This document shows, one piece after another, positions 1-6,254 of a stretch of DNA of 19,419 bases (position 1 is its first letter; each line of letters opens with the position of its first letter). Location of the stretch: NCBI GenBank assembly GCA_964509505.1, contig CAZDYP010000093.1:1-19419 (forward strand). Reading direction: 5' to 3'. This DNA is from CAZDYP01 sp964509505 (GTDB lineage Bacteria; Chloroflexota; Anaerolineae; JACRMK01). Under the pieces are notes generated by a model. The model was not told the origin of the DNA. It ran no database searches and worked only from the letters and a program-made list of their open reading frames with translations. Both the position numbers and the translations under genes were made by a program.

Positions 1-220
1 CCATCATGCCAACGAGCTGGCATTGATTGTCAGCGACGAGGATGACATGGTCGGATGCCGTAGCGCATAGCTGCGCGCGCTCACGCCATTGCTCATCGCT
101 CTTCGCCCGCTCGTATGCATACGTCGCGCCAAACGCTTCGGGATGCAAGCGCACGGCTTCCAGACACAACGCTTTATATTTTTGCCAATCGTCGGGTTGG
201 ATGCGGCGAATCGTACACAT
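1..220 (-). CDS. GNAT-family N-acetyltransferase, N-terminal part (runs off window)
   Basis: The minus strand reads from an ATG at 218-220 without a stop to the window edge, giving 73 residues that begin MCTIRRIQPDDWQKYKALC. The pattern R-x-I-x-x-x-D-W, then a Leu/Ala-rich helix, then HPEAFGATYAYE and a later hydrophobic strand ending LVGMM, is typical of the first beta-alpha units of GNAT acyltransferases. These transfer an acetyl group from acetyl-CoA to an amine. The acetyl-CoA-binding loop would lie beyond the window, so catalytic competence cannot be judged. The start is supported by a GAGG motif overlapping the hicA stop codon, four bases before the ATG. Only 6 bp separate it from hicA, so it is probably co-transcribed with hicBA. 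The substrate is unknown. Confidence 0.72.
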   Translation of the reverse strand, partial: MCTIRRIQPDDWQKYKALCLEAVRLHPEAFGATYAYERAKSDEQWRERAQLCATASDHVILVADNQCQLVGMM

Positions 221-226
221 CAGACC

Positions 227-451
227 TCACAACTTGTTCCATTCTTCGGGCGTGATGCCTAAATCGCGGATGATGGAGTGAATCAAACCAACACTGACAT
301 CTTTGCCTTTGTGCATCGGAATAGGCACCATCTTCTTCGTGTCAGCATGGATCATGTGTGGGTGACGGCCGCCGGACTGTGGTCCAACAAAACCCAGCCG
401 TCGCAACTTGCGAATCAGCTCTTGTGATTTAAGCGGCGAGAGCTTCGGCAT
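227..451 (-). CDS. hicA: HicA-type toxin (mRNA interferase), 74 aa
   Basis: This small basic protein fits the HicA/YcfA family, double-stranded-RNA-binding-like folds that cleave mRNA and act as type II toxins. It shows the N-terminal helix (K-S-Q-E-L-I-R-K-L-R-R-L-G-F), then GGRHPHM with the family's conserved histidine at H30, then VPIPMH and a C-terminal helix around IIRDLGI. Its length is normal for the family. The start at 451 is preceded by GAGG with a 6-base spacer. It overlaps the end of hicB by 23 bp, so translation is probably coupled and antitoxin is made first. The hicB-then-hicA order is the reverse of the classical E. coli arrangement but common in Cyanobacteria and Chloroflexota. 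Nothing in the sequence suggests inactivation. Confidence 0.88.
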   Translation of the reverse strand: MPKLSPLKSQELIRKLRRLGFVGPQSGGRHPHMIHADTKKMVPIPMHKGKDVSVGLIHSIIRDLGITPEEWNKL

Positions 452-701
452 CTTGTTCCTCTATGATTACGCCTTCAATCGTGGGAATGGGCCACCCCAA
501 TTGCAAAGCCAACACCAAATGCCCTTCAATCACATCACGCAAGTTTTCGCGTGCTTCCTCGAAGGTGTCGCCTTGCGCGTAGAAACCCTGCGCCTGGGGT
601 ACTTCAGCAATCACGACTCCGTCCTCATCGCGCTCGTATTCGGCCGATTTCAATGCCGCTTCGATATATTGCTCCAACGAAAACATTTTTAGTTTGTTCA
701 T
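429..701 (-). CDS. hicB: HicB-type antitoxin, 90 aa
   Basis: The protein matches the short HicB family with a partial RNase H-like fold. The visible core is a charged strand (EYERDEDGVVIAEVPQAQGF) followed by the family signature GDTFEEARENLRDVIEGHL, which forms the long helix that covers HicA. There is no room for a separate ribbon-helix-helix or HTH domain after the core, so it may bind DNA poorly or through another surface. The ATG at 701 follows a strong Shine-Dalgarno (AGGAGG, 7-base spacer). It starts 16 bp after the hydroxylase large-subunit stop on the same strand, so it could be read through from the catabolic operon or use its own promoter inside that gene. Its 3' end overlaps hicA. 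Confidence 0.87.
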   Translation of the reverse strand: MNKLKMFSLEQYIEAALKSAEYERDEDGVVIAEVPQAQGFYAQGDTFEEARENLRDVIEGHLVLALQLGWPIPTIEGVIIEEQDAEALAA

Positions 702-717
702 TCGCTAGCCTCCTATG

Positions 718-3147
718 CTACCGCACTCGTTCCAACAGCGGCGGCACCTTCAACGGCGCGGGGAACTCGTAAGCAGGCACGCGCTTCGGACCGACGCGCG
801 CTTCTTCGCCACGTTCTTGCAAGTCGAGCGCCTTCAAAATTTTGTCGGGCGTGATGGGCGTCTCGTCAATCCGCACGCCAAGCGCGTCGTAAATCGCGTT
901 GGCAATCGCGGGAATGACGGGCAGCAACGGGCCCTGTCCCGATTCCTTCGCGCCAAAGGGCCCATTCGGATCGAGCGTTTCGACTAAAATAGTTTTTATT
1001 TCAGGCGTCTCAAGGAATGTCGGGCTTTTGTATTCGAGCAACGATGGAATCTTGTGCAAGCCTTTGCGATATGCCATCTCCTCCATCATCACTTCGCCCA
1101 AGCCCATGTACGCGCTGCCCTCGACTTGCCCGATGACGAGCAACGGGTTGATCGCCTTGCCTGTGTCGTGCGCGAGCCACAATTTTTCCACGACATATTC
1201 ACCCGTCTCCGCATCGCACGTCACCTCGGCGACGCACGCGCTGTACGAATACGCGGGCGTGGGACCGACGCCAGAGCCTTTGTATTTGCCATGTTGAATA
1301 TCAGGCTTATACGAACCGACTGCGCCGAGCGTGCCGTGCTTTGCTTCAGCCATTACGACGACTTCGACGAAGGGCAGCGTGCGATGCTCATCATCCTCGC
1401 AGTAGATGGTGCGATTCTTTGCGTTCAAACTTTCGGGCGGCACTTGCAATTTTTCGGCGGCGACCTCGAACAAAATTTTGCGGAGCTTCGTCGCCGCTTC
1501 AATCGCCGCATTGCCTGTCATCAACGTCACGCGCGACGAATACGAGCCAAGGTCAACGGGCGTCAGGTCCGTGTCGGCGGTGATGACGCGGATATCTTTC
1601 GGCTCAATGCCCAGCACCTCCGCCACCACATACGCCAACACCGAGTCGCTGCCCTGCCCGATGTCCGTCGAACCGCAAAACGCCGTCACGCCGCCGCCGC
1701 GATCAATCTTGATTTGCACGCCCGAATGCGGCAGGTTGTTCCAATAGATGGGCAAGCCCGCGCCGCTGATGTAGGAGGAGCCAGCGAGTCCAATACCTCG
1801 CAATTTGCGATTGGCGATTGGCGATTTGTGATTGGCGAAATCGCCATTCGCTATTCGCCATTCGCTATTCGCCACTCGCTTCTCTTTCCACCCCGACTCC
1901 TTCACCACCGCGTCGAGACACTTGCCCAAGCCATTCGTCGTGATGTGCAGTTGGTTGATGGTGAACGAGTCGTCGGGGACGATGTGTTGACGGCGCAGCT
2001 CATAGGGATCGAGCCCGAGATGTTCCGCGATTTTGTCGAGCTGCACTTCGAGCGCGAAACGCGGTTGCGGCGTGCCATGTCCGCGTTTGGGGCCGCATGG
2101 CGGTTTGTTCGTGAAAACGCGCAAGCCGCGAAAACGATAAGCCTCGACGGTGTATGTCACTGTCTGTAACGCGCCCGTATAGTATGTCGAAGCGACGCCA
2201 TAGCTGCCATACGCGCCGCCATCCAAAAATGATTTGAAGTCCATCGCGGTGATGCGGCCGTCTTTCTTCACGCCCGTCTTAATCCACATCAACACGGGAT
2301 GGCGTCCGCGATGCGCATAAAAGACTTCTTCGCGCGTGAGCGTAATCTTCACGGGACGCCCCGTAATCATCGCCAACTTGCACACGACGACCTCGTGATT
2401 GAACGGATCGGACTTGCCGCCGAAGCCGCCGCCATTCGGCGTTGCAATCACACGAATATGTGCGCGCGGCATTTGCAACGCCTTTTCCAGTGCGCGATGC
2501 AAATAGTGTGGTGTCTGCGTCGAAGTCCAAATCGTGAGCTTGCCGTCCGCCGAGTATTGCGCGATGGATGAATGTTGTTCCATCGGCAGATGGGTGTTGC
2601 CCTCGAAGTAAAACACGTCTTCGCGTACGTAATCGGCTTTGGCGAAACCCGCTTCCACATCGCCAAACTCCAACGACACTTGCTTATGCACGTTCTGGTT
2701 GTCGCCATACGAGTGAATCGGCGCATTGCTGCGCTTGAGCGCTTCGTCAATCGTCATAATCGTTGGCAGTGGCTCATAGTCCACCTCGATGAGTTCGAGC
2801 GCAGCTTCGGCTGTCTCCTCGTCAATCGCGGCGACGGCGGCGACGGGGTCGCCCACGTAGCGCACCTTGTCCACGCACAACGCTTCTTCGTCTTGCGACA
2901 CAGGCAAGATGCCGTACTTGATGGGCAAATCCTTGCCCATGATGACAGCATGAACTCCCTTGAGCTCCAGCGCTTTGTGCGTATCAACACCGCGAATGTT
3001 GGCATGAGGAATGGGCGAGCGTAGCAGCTTACAATACAACGTGCGCGGCAGCACATAATCATCCGCAAATTTGGCTTCGCCTGTCACCTTCGCCCACGCG
3101 TCCACTTTGGGGAGAGGGTGGCCGATGATGTTTAGGTTATTTGTCAT
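718..3147 (-). CDS. Molybdenum hydroxylase, molybdopterin-binding large subunit (4-hydroxybenzoyl-CoA reductase alpha-like)
   Basis: The 809-residue protein belongs to the xanthine dehydrogenase/aldehyde oxidase/CO dehydrogenase large-subunit family, cytoplasmic enzymes carrying Mo-molybdopterin cytosine dinucleotide. The N-terminal a/b-hammerhead spans roughly residues 15-130 and molybdopterin-binding domains follow. Motifs seen are GGGFGGK at 239-245, DGGAYGSYG at 309-317, DIGQGSD near 495-501, DLGSYSSRV at 532-540 and GAKESGQG at 732-739. Segments such as TNKPPCGPKRGHGT and TDLTPVDLGSYSSRV recall HcrA/HbaC, which reductively dehydroxylate 4-hydroxybenzoyl-CoA, but orthology is unproven. 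The start at 3147 (MTNNLNIIG) was chosen over an upstream ATG because GAAGGA lies 7 bases before it and family similarity begins there. Residues 425-448 are a repeat-encoded insertion. Q738 sits where I expect the catalytic glutamate. No FAD subunit is seen beside it. Confidence 0.92.
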   Translation of the reverse strand: MTNNLNIIGHPLPKVDAWAKVTGEAKFADDYVLPRTLYCKLLRSPIPHANIRGVDTHKALELKGVHAVIMGKDLPIKYGILPVSQDEEALCVDKVRYVGDPVAAVAAIDEETAEAALELIEVDYEPLPTIMTIDEALKRSNAPIHSYGDNQNVHKQVSLEFGDVEAGFAKADYVREDVFYFEGNTHLPMEQHSSIAQYSADGKLTIWTSTQTPHYLHRALEKALQMPRAHIRVIATPNGGGFGGKSDPFNHEVVVCKLAMITGRPVKITLTREEVFYAHRGRHPVLMWIKTGVKKDGRITAMDFKSFLDGGAYGSYGVASTYYTGALQTVTYTVEAYRFRGLRVFTNKPPCGPKRGHGTPQPRFALEVQLDKIAEHLGLDPYELRRQHIVPDDSFTINQLHITTNGLGKCLDAVVKESGWKEKRVANSEWRIANGDFANHKSPIANRKLRGIGLAGSSYISGAGLPIYWNNLPHSGVQIKIDRGGGVTAFCGSTDIGQGSDSVLAYVVAEVLGIEPKDIRVITADTDLTPVDLGSYSSRVTLMTGNAAIEAATKLRKILFEVAAEKLQVPPESLNAKNRTIYCEDDEHRTLPFVEVVVMAEAKHGTLGAVGSYKPDIQHGKYKGSGVGPTPAYSYSACVAEVTCDAETGEYVVEKLWLAHDTGKAINPLLVIGQVEGSAYMGLGEVMMEEMAYRKGLHKIPSLLEYKSPTFLETPEIKTILVETLDPNGPFGAKESGQGPLLPVIPAIANAIYDALGVRIDETPITPDKILKALDLQERGEEARVGPKRVPAYEFPAPLKVPPLLERVR
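1804..1883. repeat. In-frame inverted heptamer array inside the hydroxylase gene
   Basis: From 1807 to 1883 the sequence keeps a strict 7-base period for eleven units. On the plus strand there are about five copies of GCGATTG and variants, then about six of CGCCATT/CGCTATT. The second set is the reverse complement of the first in cyclic permutation, so the element is an inverted array whose centre (TGGCGA-AA-TCGCCA) can fold. On the gene's strand the 72 bases 1804-1875 add 24 residues (425-448), beginning VANSEWRIANGDF, and a 7-base unit in frame gives a 7-residue peptide period. Flanking codons match the conserved protein on both sides (GWKEKR before, LRGIGL after). Confidence 0.9.
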
Positions 3148-3190
3148 AGTGAGTCCTTCGGGCAAATAGAGTTCGCGGCAACGCATGGCA

Positions 3191-3317
3191 AAGCCGACCT
3201 GCGTCGGCTTAGGGGCCAGTCGGTGCAGGCCGACTTCGCGATGGGTTGCTGCGATTTCTAATCGCCCACGCCTGTAGCCCGCAACCCTCGTCGGCTTAGG
3301 GGCCAGTCGGCGCAGGC
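3191..3317. repeat. Structured intergenic repeat, left part (units A and B)
   Basis: Together with 3418-3513 this covers most of the gap between the hydroxylase subunits, where I see no gene. A perfect 8-bp hairpin (AAGCCGAC/GTCGGCTT) lies at 3191-3210. Unit A (3203-3268) holds an AGTCGG/CCGACT hairpin and ends with the 15-bp palindrome GCGATTTCTAATCGC at 3251-3265. Unit B restarts at 3290 with the same sequence and runs into the N block at 3317, 87 bp after unit A begins. The arrangement is like REP/BIME elements. Function is unknown; mRNA stabilisation or processing between the two subunits would be a guess. Confidence 0.85.
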
Positions 3318-3417
3318 NNNNNNNNNNNNNNNNNNNNNNNNNNNNNNNNNNNNNNNNNNNNNNNNNNNNNNNNNNNNNNNNNNNNNNNNNNNNNNNNNNN
3401 NNNNNNNNNNNNNNNNN
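3318..3417. other. Assembly gap (100 N)
   Basis: Exactly 100 undetermined bases, the conventional placeholder for a gap of unknown size. The 15 bases just before it and just after it are identical (CCAGTCGGCGCAGGC at 3303-3317 and 3418-3432). The contigs may therefore overlap with nothing missing, or an unresolved repeat array may lie here. A missing gene cannot be excluded. Confidence 0.97.
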
Positions 3418-3513
3418 CCAGTCGGCGCAGGCCGACTTCGCGATGGGTTGCTGCGATTTCTAATCGCCCAACTTCTGCCAACTTCACTACGACTTGTTGC
3501 GATTTCTAATCGC
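3418..3513. repeat. Structured intergenic repeat, right part (unit C and an extra palindrome)
   Basis: Unit C (3418-3470) repeats the right-hand part of unit A nearly exactly, including the GCGATTTCTAATCGC palindrome at 3453-3467. A further copy of that palindrome at 3499-3513 lies inside the 3' end of the [2Fe-2S] subunit gene, where on the minus strand it encodes A-I-R-N-R. The repeat therefore straddles the stop codon of that gene. Confidence 0.85.
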
Positions 3514-3978
3514 CGACACCCTCTCCGCCGCCAACTCCACCGCCTCCCAAATTTTCACATAGCCTGTGCAACGACAGAGATTGCCCGCGAGCGCTTGCTT
3601 GATCGTCTCGCGCGCAGGCTGTGGTTCATGAGCGAGCAACGCTTGCGCAGTGAGCAAGATGCCCGGCGTGCAATAGCCGCATTGCGCCGCGCCCAGCTCC
3701 ACAAATGCTTGTTGGAGCGGATGGAGTTCGCCGCGTTGGGCTATGCCCTCAATCGTCGTAACCTCTGCGCCCTCAAGTTCAATTGGCAACGCGAGGCACG
3801 ACAAAATTGGTTCGCCGTTCACCAGCACCGCGCATGTCCCACACTCCCCCAACTCGCAGCCATGCTTCGTGCCAGTCAAGCCCAAATCCTCACGCAACAC
3901 TTCGAGCAAGGACTTATGCACGCTCGTATAAATTTCGTGCAGCTCGCCGTTGACATGCAAGCGTATCAGCTGTTTCAT
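3487..3978 (-). CDS. Molybdenum hydroxylase, two-[2Fe-2S] small subunit (CoxS/HcrC-like)
   Basis: The 163-residue protein has the standard two-domain layout of the electron-transfer subunit of xanthine dehydrogenase-family enzymes. A plant-ferredoxin-type domain holds Cys 41, 46, 49 and 61 (GCELGECGTC then LSC), and an all-helical domain holds Cys 100, 103, 135 and 137 (QCGYC and NLCRC). It passes electrons between the Mo centre and FAD or an external acceptor. An in-frame upstream extension is rejected because similarity begins at MKQLIRLHVNG (start at 3978), preceded by a GAGG motif within a purine-rich repeat. It begins 25 bp after the enoyl-CoA hydratase stop. The last residues (AIRNRNKS) come from a palindromic repeat rather than the conserved fold, and the tail is slightly longer than usual. 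Confidence 0.93.
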   Translation of the reverse strand: MKQLIRLHVNGELHEIYTSVHKSLLEVLREDLGLTGTKHGCELGECGTCAVLVNGEPILSCLALPIELEGAEVTTIEGIAQRGELHPLQQAFVELGAAQCGYCTPGILLTAQALLAHEPQPARETIKQALAGNLCRCTGYVKIWEAVELAAERVSAIRNRNKS

Positions 3979-3982
3979 CTGC

Positions 3983-4016
3983 GCCTCATTTCCCCTAATT
4001 TCCCTATTTCCCTTTA
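3983..4016. repeat. Purine/pyrimidine-skewed repeat, intergenic copy
   Basis: This segment matches 8497-8527 closely: 21 of the first 23 bases agree and the match is weaker after that. On the gene strand it is GA-rich (GGGAAATT, GGAAATGAGGC). It covers the end and stop codon of the enoyl-CoA hydratase gene and provides the likely ribosome-binding region of the [2Fe-2S] subunit gene. Confidence 0.75.
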
Positions 4017-4774
4017 TACACTGGCTTTCGTTTCTCATTGAACGCCGCAAACCCCTCGCGCCGATCTTCACTGTAAAGCACTTGCCGATAAATTTCCGCC
4101 TCGAAGCGAATTCCTTCTTCAATCGCTTGATGGAAGGCGATGGCTTGCTTTGAGGCGCGCACGCCAATTGGCCCATTCCCTGCCATCGTTTGCGCGATGG
4201 CTTGCGCTGTTGACAACAACTCGGTCAATGGCACGACGCGATTAGCAAGACCGAGTCGCAACGCTTCATCGGCATGGATGGACTCGCCCGTGTAAATTAG
4301 CTCGCGCGCGCGGGCGACGCCGATGCGTTGTGGCAAGAGCTGCGTGCCGCCGCCGCCGGGCATGATGCCGCGCGTCACTTCGGGCAAGCCCAATGTCGCA
4401 TTCTCTGATGCAATGATGAAATCGCAATTCAGCGCGAACTCCAACCCGCCGCCAAGCGCGTAGCCGTTCACCGCCGCGATGATGGGCTTCGTGAAGCGGC
4501 GAATCGTCGCGCACAACTCGACGAAGCGCGCGCGTTGTGCGGCGAGCGTCGCATCGGTCATGTCCTTGCGGTCTTTCAAATCCATGCCGACGCAAAACGC
4601 TTTCTCGCCCGCGCCCGTGAGGATGGCAACGCGCACAGTATCATCGGCATTCAATTCGCGCAATGTCGCACCGAGCTCGTCAATCATCATATCATTGATA
4701 GCGTTGAGGCGTTCGGGGCGTCGTAAGGTGATGAGTGCGATATGGTTGGCTAAAGAGACAGTCAGTGTTTCCAT
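4004..4774 (-). CDS. Enoyl-CoA hydratase/isomerase (crotonase) family protein
   Basis: The 256-residue length and the whole sequence fit the crotonase superfamily, soluble trimer/hexamer enzymes acting on acyl-CoA thioesters. The oxyanion-hole segments are FCVGMDL (60-66) and GYALGGGLE (104-112). Both glutamates used for hydration in rat mitochondrial hydratase have counterparts here, E112 (GGGLE) and E132 (LGLPEVTRG), so hydration of a 2-enoyl-CoA is plausible, although ring-cleaving and isomerase members share this fold. The C-terminus FNEKRKPVYKGK is a normal family ending. The ATG at 4774 has no clear Shine-Dalgarno and lies 9 bp after the preceding stop, so translational coupling is likely. 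Placed between CoA-transferase and molybdenum hydroxylase genes, it probably works on the same CoA thioester route. Confidence 0.93.
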   Translation of the reverse strand: METLTVSLANHIALITLRRPERLNAINDMMIDELGATLRELNADDTVRVAILTGAGEKAFCVGMDLKDRKDMTDATLAAQRARFVELCATIRRFTKPIIAAVNGYALGGGLEFALNCDFIIASENATLGLPEVTRGIMPGGGGTQLLPQRIGVARARELIYTGESIHADEALRLGLANRVVPLTELLSTAQAIAQTMAGNGPIGVRASKQAIAFHQAIEEGIRFEAEIYRQVLYSEDRREGFAAFNEKRKPVYKGK

Positions 4775-4783
4775 GTGTGATTA

Positions 4784-5782
4784 TTAGCGACTCCCGCCCA
4801 ACGGCAACCACGCACCGATGCCTTTCGCTTGCGCCTGCGCGTAAATGTGTTGCGCCGATGCGAGGTCTTCAATCGCCAAGCCCAGCGATTTGAACAGCGT
4901 GATGTCGTTGGACGCTTGGCGTCCTGTGATTTTGCCAATCAAGATTTCGCCAATTTCTCCTTGAATGTGATCGTCGCCCAGCGCGCCTTCTTTTTTCGGG
5001 AACAGAAAATCACCCGCTTCGTTCAAGGTGGATTCACGGCGATCAACGAACAAGCGCGACTTCACTACCGCCGCCGTGTCGAGCTCGCGTGTGAATGGCA
5101 CGGATGAACCGACGGCGTTGATGTGCGCGCCCGCCGCAAGCCATTCGCCCATCAATACAGGTTGCGTTGCAGAGGTCGTCGTGCAGATGAGGTCTGCGCC
5201 GACGACGGTCGAGCGTGCGTCGGGCCTCACTTCGATTTTGAGATTGTGGCGTTGCGATTCGCGCTCGGCGAATTTCGTCGCATTCTCTAAGTGCTGACTC
5301 CACACGCGCACGCGGCGAATGGGACGCACGAGCAACATTGCTTCAAGGTGCGTGCGCGCCTGTGTGCCTGAGCCGAGAATCGCAAGGTCGCCCGCGTCCT
5401 TGCGCGCGAGCAACTGTGTGGCGACGGCGCTCACCGCGGCTGTGCGAATCGCAGTGATGGAGGTGGCGTCCGCAATGGCGAGTAGTTGTCCGTGCTGCGC
5501 TTCAAAGAGCAGCACGACGCCTTGATGCGAATCGAACTCGGTGCCGTGATTGCCGGGAAAAACGCTGATGGCTTTCAAGCCCAGCGCGTTGATGTCTTGC
5601 AAATAAGACGGCATCATGCCTAGCGCGCCGACCTTTTCGGGCAGCCACAACACAGGCCGCAACGGCAAAATCGCTTCGCCGCGCGCGAGCGCCATTAACG
5701 CGCGTTCCATAACACCGATGCACTCGTTCATCGGTAGCAGTTGTGGCACTTCGGTTTGATTGATGATTAAGACAGTGTGCAT
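4784..5782 (-). CDS. Ornithine cyclodeaminase/mu-crystallin family protein
   Basis: The 332-residue protein matches the ornithine cyclodeaminase/mu-crystallin/alanine dehydrogenase family. These NAD(P)-binding enzymes act on amino or imino acids and include ketimine reductases. An N-terminal substrate domain (EVPQLLPMNECIGVMERAL near 11-29) is followed by LGLKAISVFPGN with K70, SITAIRTAA with R113, and the dinucleotide-binding loop LGSGTQA at 136-142. The start at 5782 (MHTVLIINQTEV) agrees with the family N-terminus. An upstream TTG would add 14 residues encoded by the adjacent repeat. No good Shine-Dalgarno is visible. The reaction cannot be assigned; deamination or imine reduction of a nitrogen-containing intermediate would fit the cluster. 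Confidence 0.9.
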   Translation of the reverse strand: MHTVLIINQTEVPQLLPMNECIGVMERALMALARGEAILPLRPVLWLPEKVGALGMMPSYLQDINALGLKAISVFPGNHGTEFDSHQGVVLLFEAQHGQLLAIADATSITAIRTAAVSAVATQLLARKDAGDLAILGSGTQARTHLEAMLLVRPIRRVRVWSQHLENATKFAERESQRHNLKIEVRPDARSTVVGADLICTTTSATQPVLMGEWLAAGAHINAVGSSVPFTRELDTAAVVKSRLFVDRRESTLNEAGDFLFPKKEGALGDDHIQGEIGEILIGKITGRQASNDITLFKSLGLAIEDLASAQHIYAQAQAKGIGAWLPLGGSR

Positions 5783-5817
5783 AGGAGATAAAACTCTGGC
5801 ATGATGTAAGGCAAGTA

Positions 5818-5873
5818 AGGACAAGTTGCAAACTCGTCCTACACTCTAAAGGACAAGTGCGAACTCGTCCTAC
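5818..5873. repeat. Two tandem hairpin-forming repeats between the cupin and OCD-family genes
   Basis: Two near-identical copies lie at 5818-5842 and 5850-5873. Each has the form AGGACAAGT...ACTCGTCCTAC, in which AGGAC and AGT pair with ACT and GTCCT around a short loop with one mismatch. Differences between the copies fall mainly in the loop, which favours selection or gene conversion on the stem. They fill most of the 94-bp intergenic region on the transcribed strand and could modulate mRNA processing or partial termination inside the operon. Confidence 0.8.
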
Positions 5874-5876
5874 GAC

Positions 5877-6248
5877 CTAAAGCCCCTCGGGTTCTGTTGC
5901 GCGATAGACTTTGTCATCCACCGACGGCGCGCGAATCATCAGCGTCTCGACGGGCGGATGCACGGCGATGATGGCGTGATATTGTCCGTGTGGAAAGCAA
6001 CAAAACTCGCGCGGTCCTACGGTGAATCGCTCATCTTCGACTTCAATCACGAGCTCGCCTTGCAAGACGATGAAGCACTCGTCGCTTTGAGTGTGTGCGT
6101 GAGGCGTCTCGCCATCGCCCACCCAATTCTGGTCGGTGGGGTTATACCAAATTTGCAGCTGCTCCGATTGAAGGCCAATGGCATCACGTGGCGCACGACC
6201 TGAAAGCAAGGTTGAGTGATAGGGCAATTGACGATGATGATGAGCCAT
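5877..6248 (-). CDS. Small cupin-domain protein, 123 aa
   Basis: This is a single cupin barrel. Cupin motif 1 appears as HAHTQSDE with candidate metal ligands H50, H52 and E57. Motif 2 appears as GPREFCCFPHGQYH with H91. All four usual metal ligands are therefore present, so a metal-dependent sugar-, acid- or sulphur-modifying enzyme or a ligand-binding role are both possible. The N-terminus is histidine-rich (MAHHHRQ), probably by chance. The ATG at 6248 lies six bases after the Uma2 stop codon without a Shine-Dalgarno, so translation probably depends on coupling. No substrate can be inferred; membership of the catabolic cluster is the only clue. Confidence 0.87.
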   Translation of the reverse strand: MAHHHRQLPYHSTLLSGRAPRDAIGLQSEQLQIWYNPTDQNWVGDGETPHAHTQSDECFIVLQGELVIEVEDERFTVGPREFCCFPHGQYHAIIAVHPPVETLMIRAPSVDDKVYRATEPEGL

Positions 6249-6254
6249 GGCGCT

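Noticed and set aside
1054..2169. Long plus-strand open frame of 371 codons
   Set aside because: It is antisense to the hydroxylase large subunit, has arginine/histidine-rich composition typical of complementary-strand shadows, and matches no family.
3318..3417. Open frame crossing the N block
   Set aside because: It exists only because undetermined bases are read as unknown residues.
3448..4041. Plus-strand open frame of 197 codons
   Set aside because: Antisense to the [2Fe-2S] subunit, whose eight cysteine ligands are clearly encoded on the other strand.
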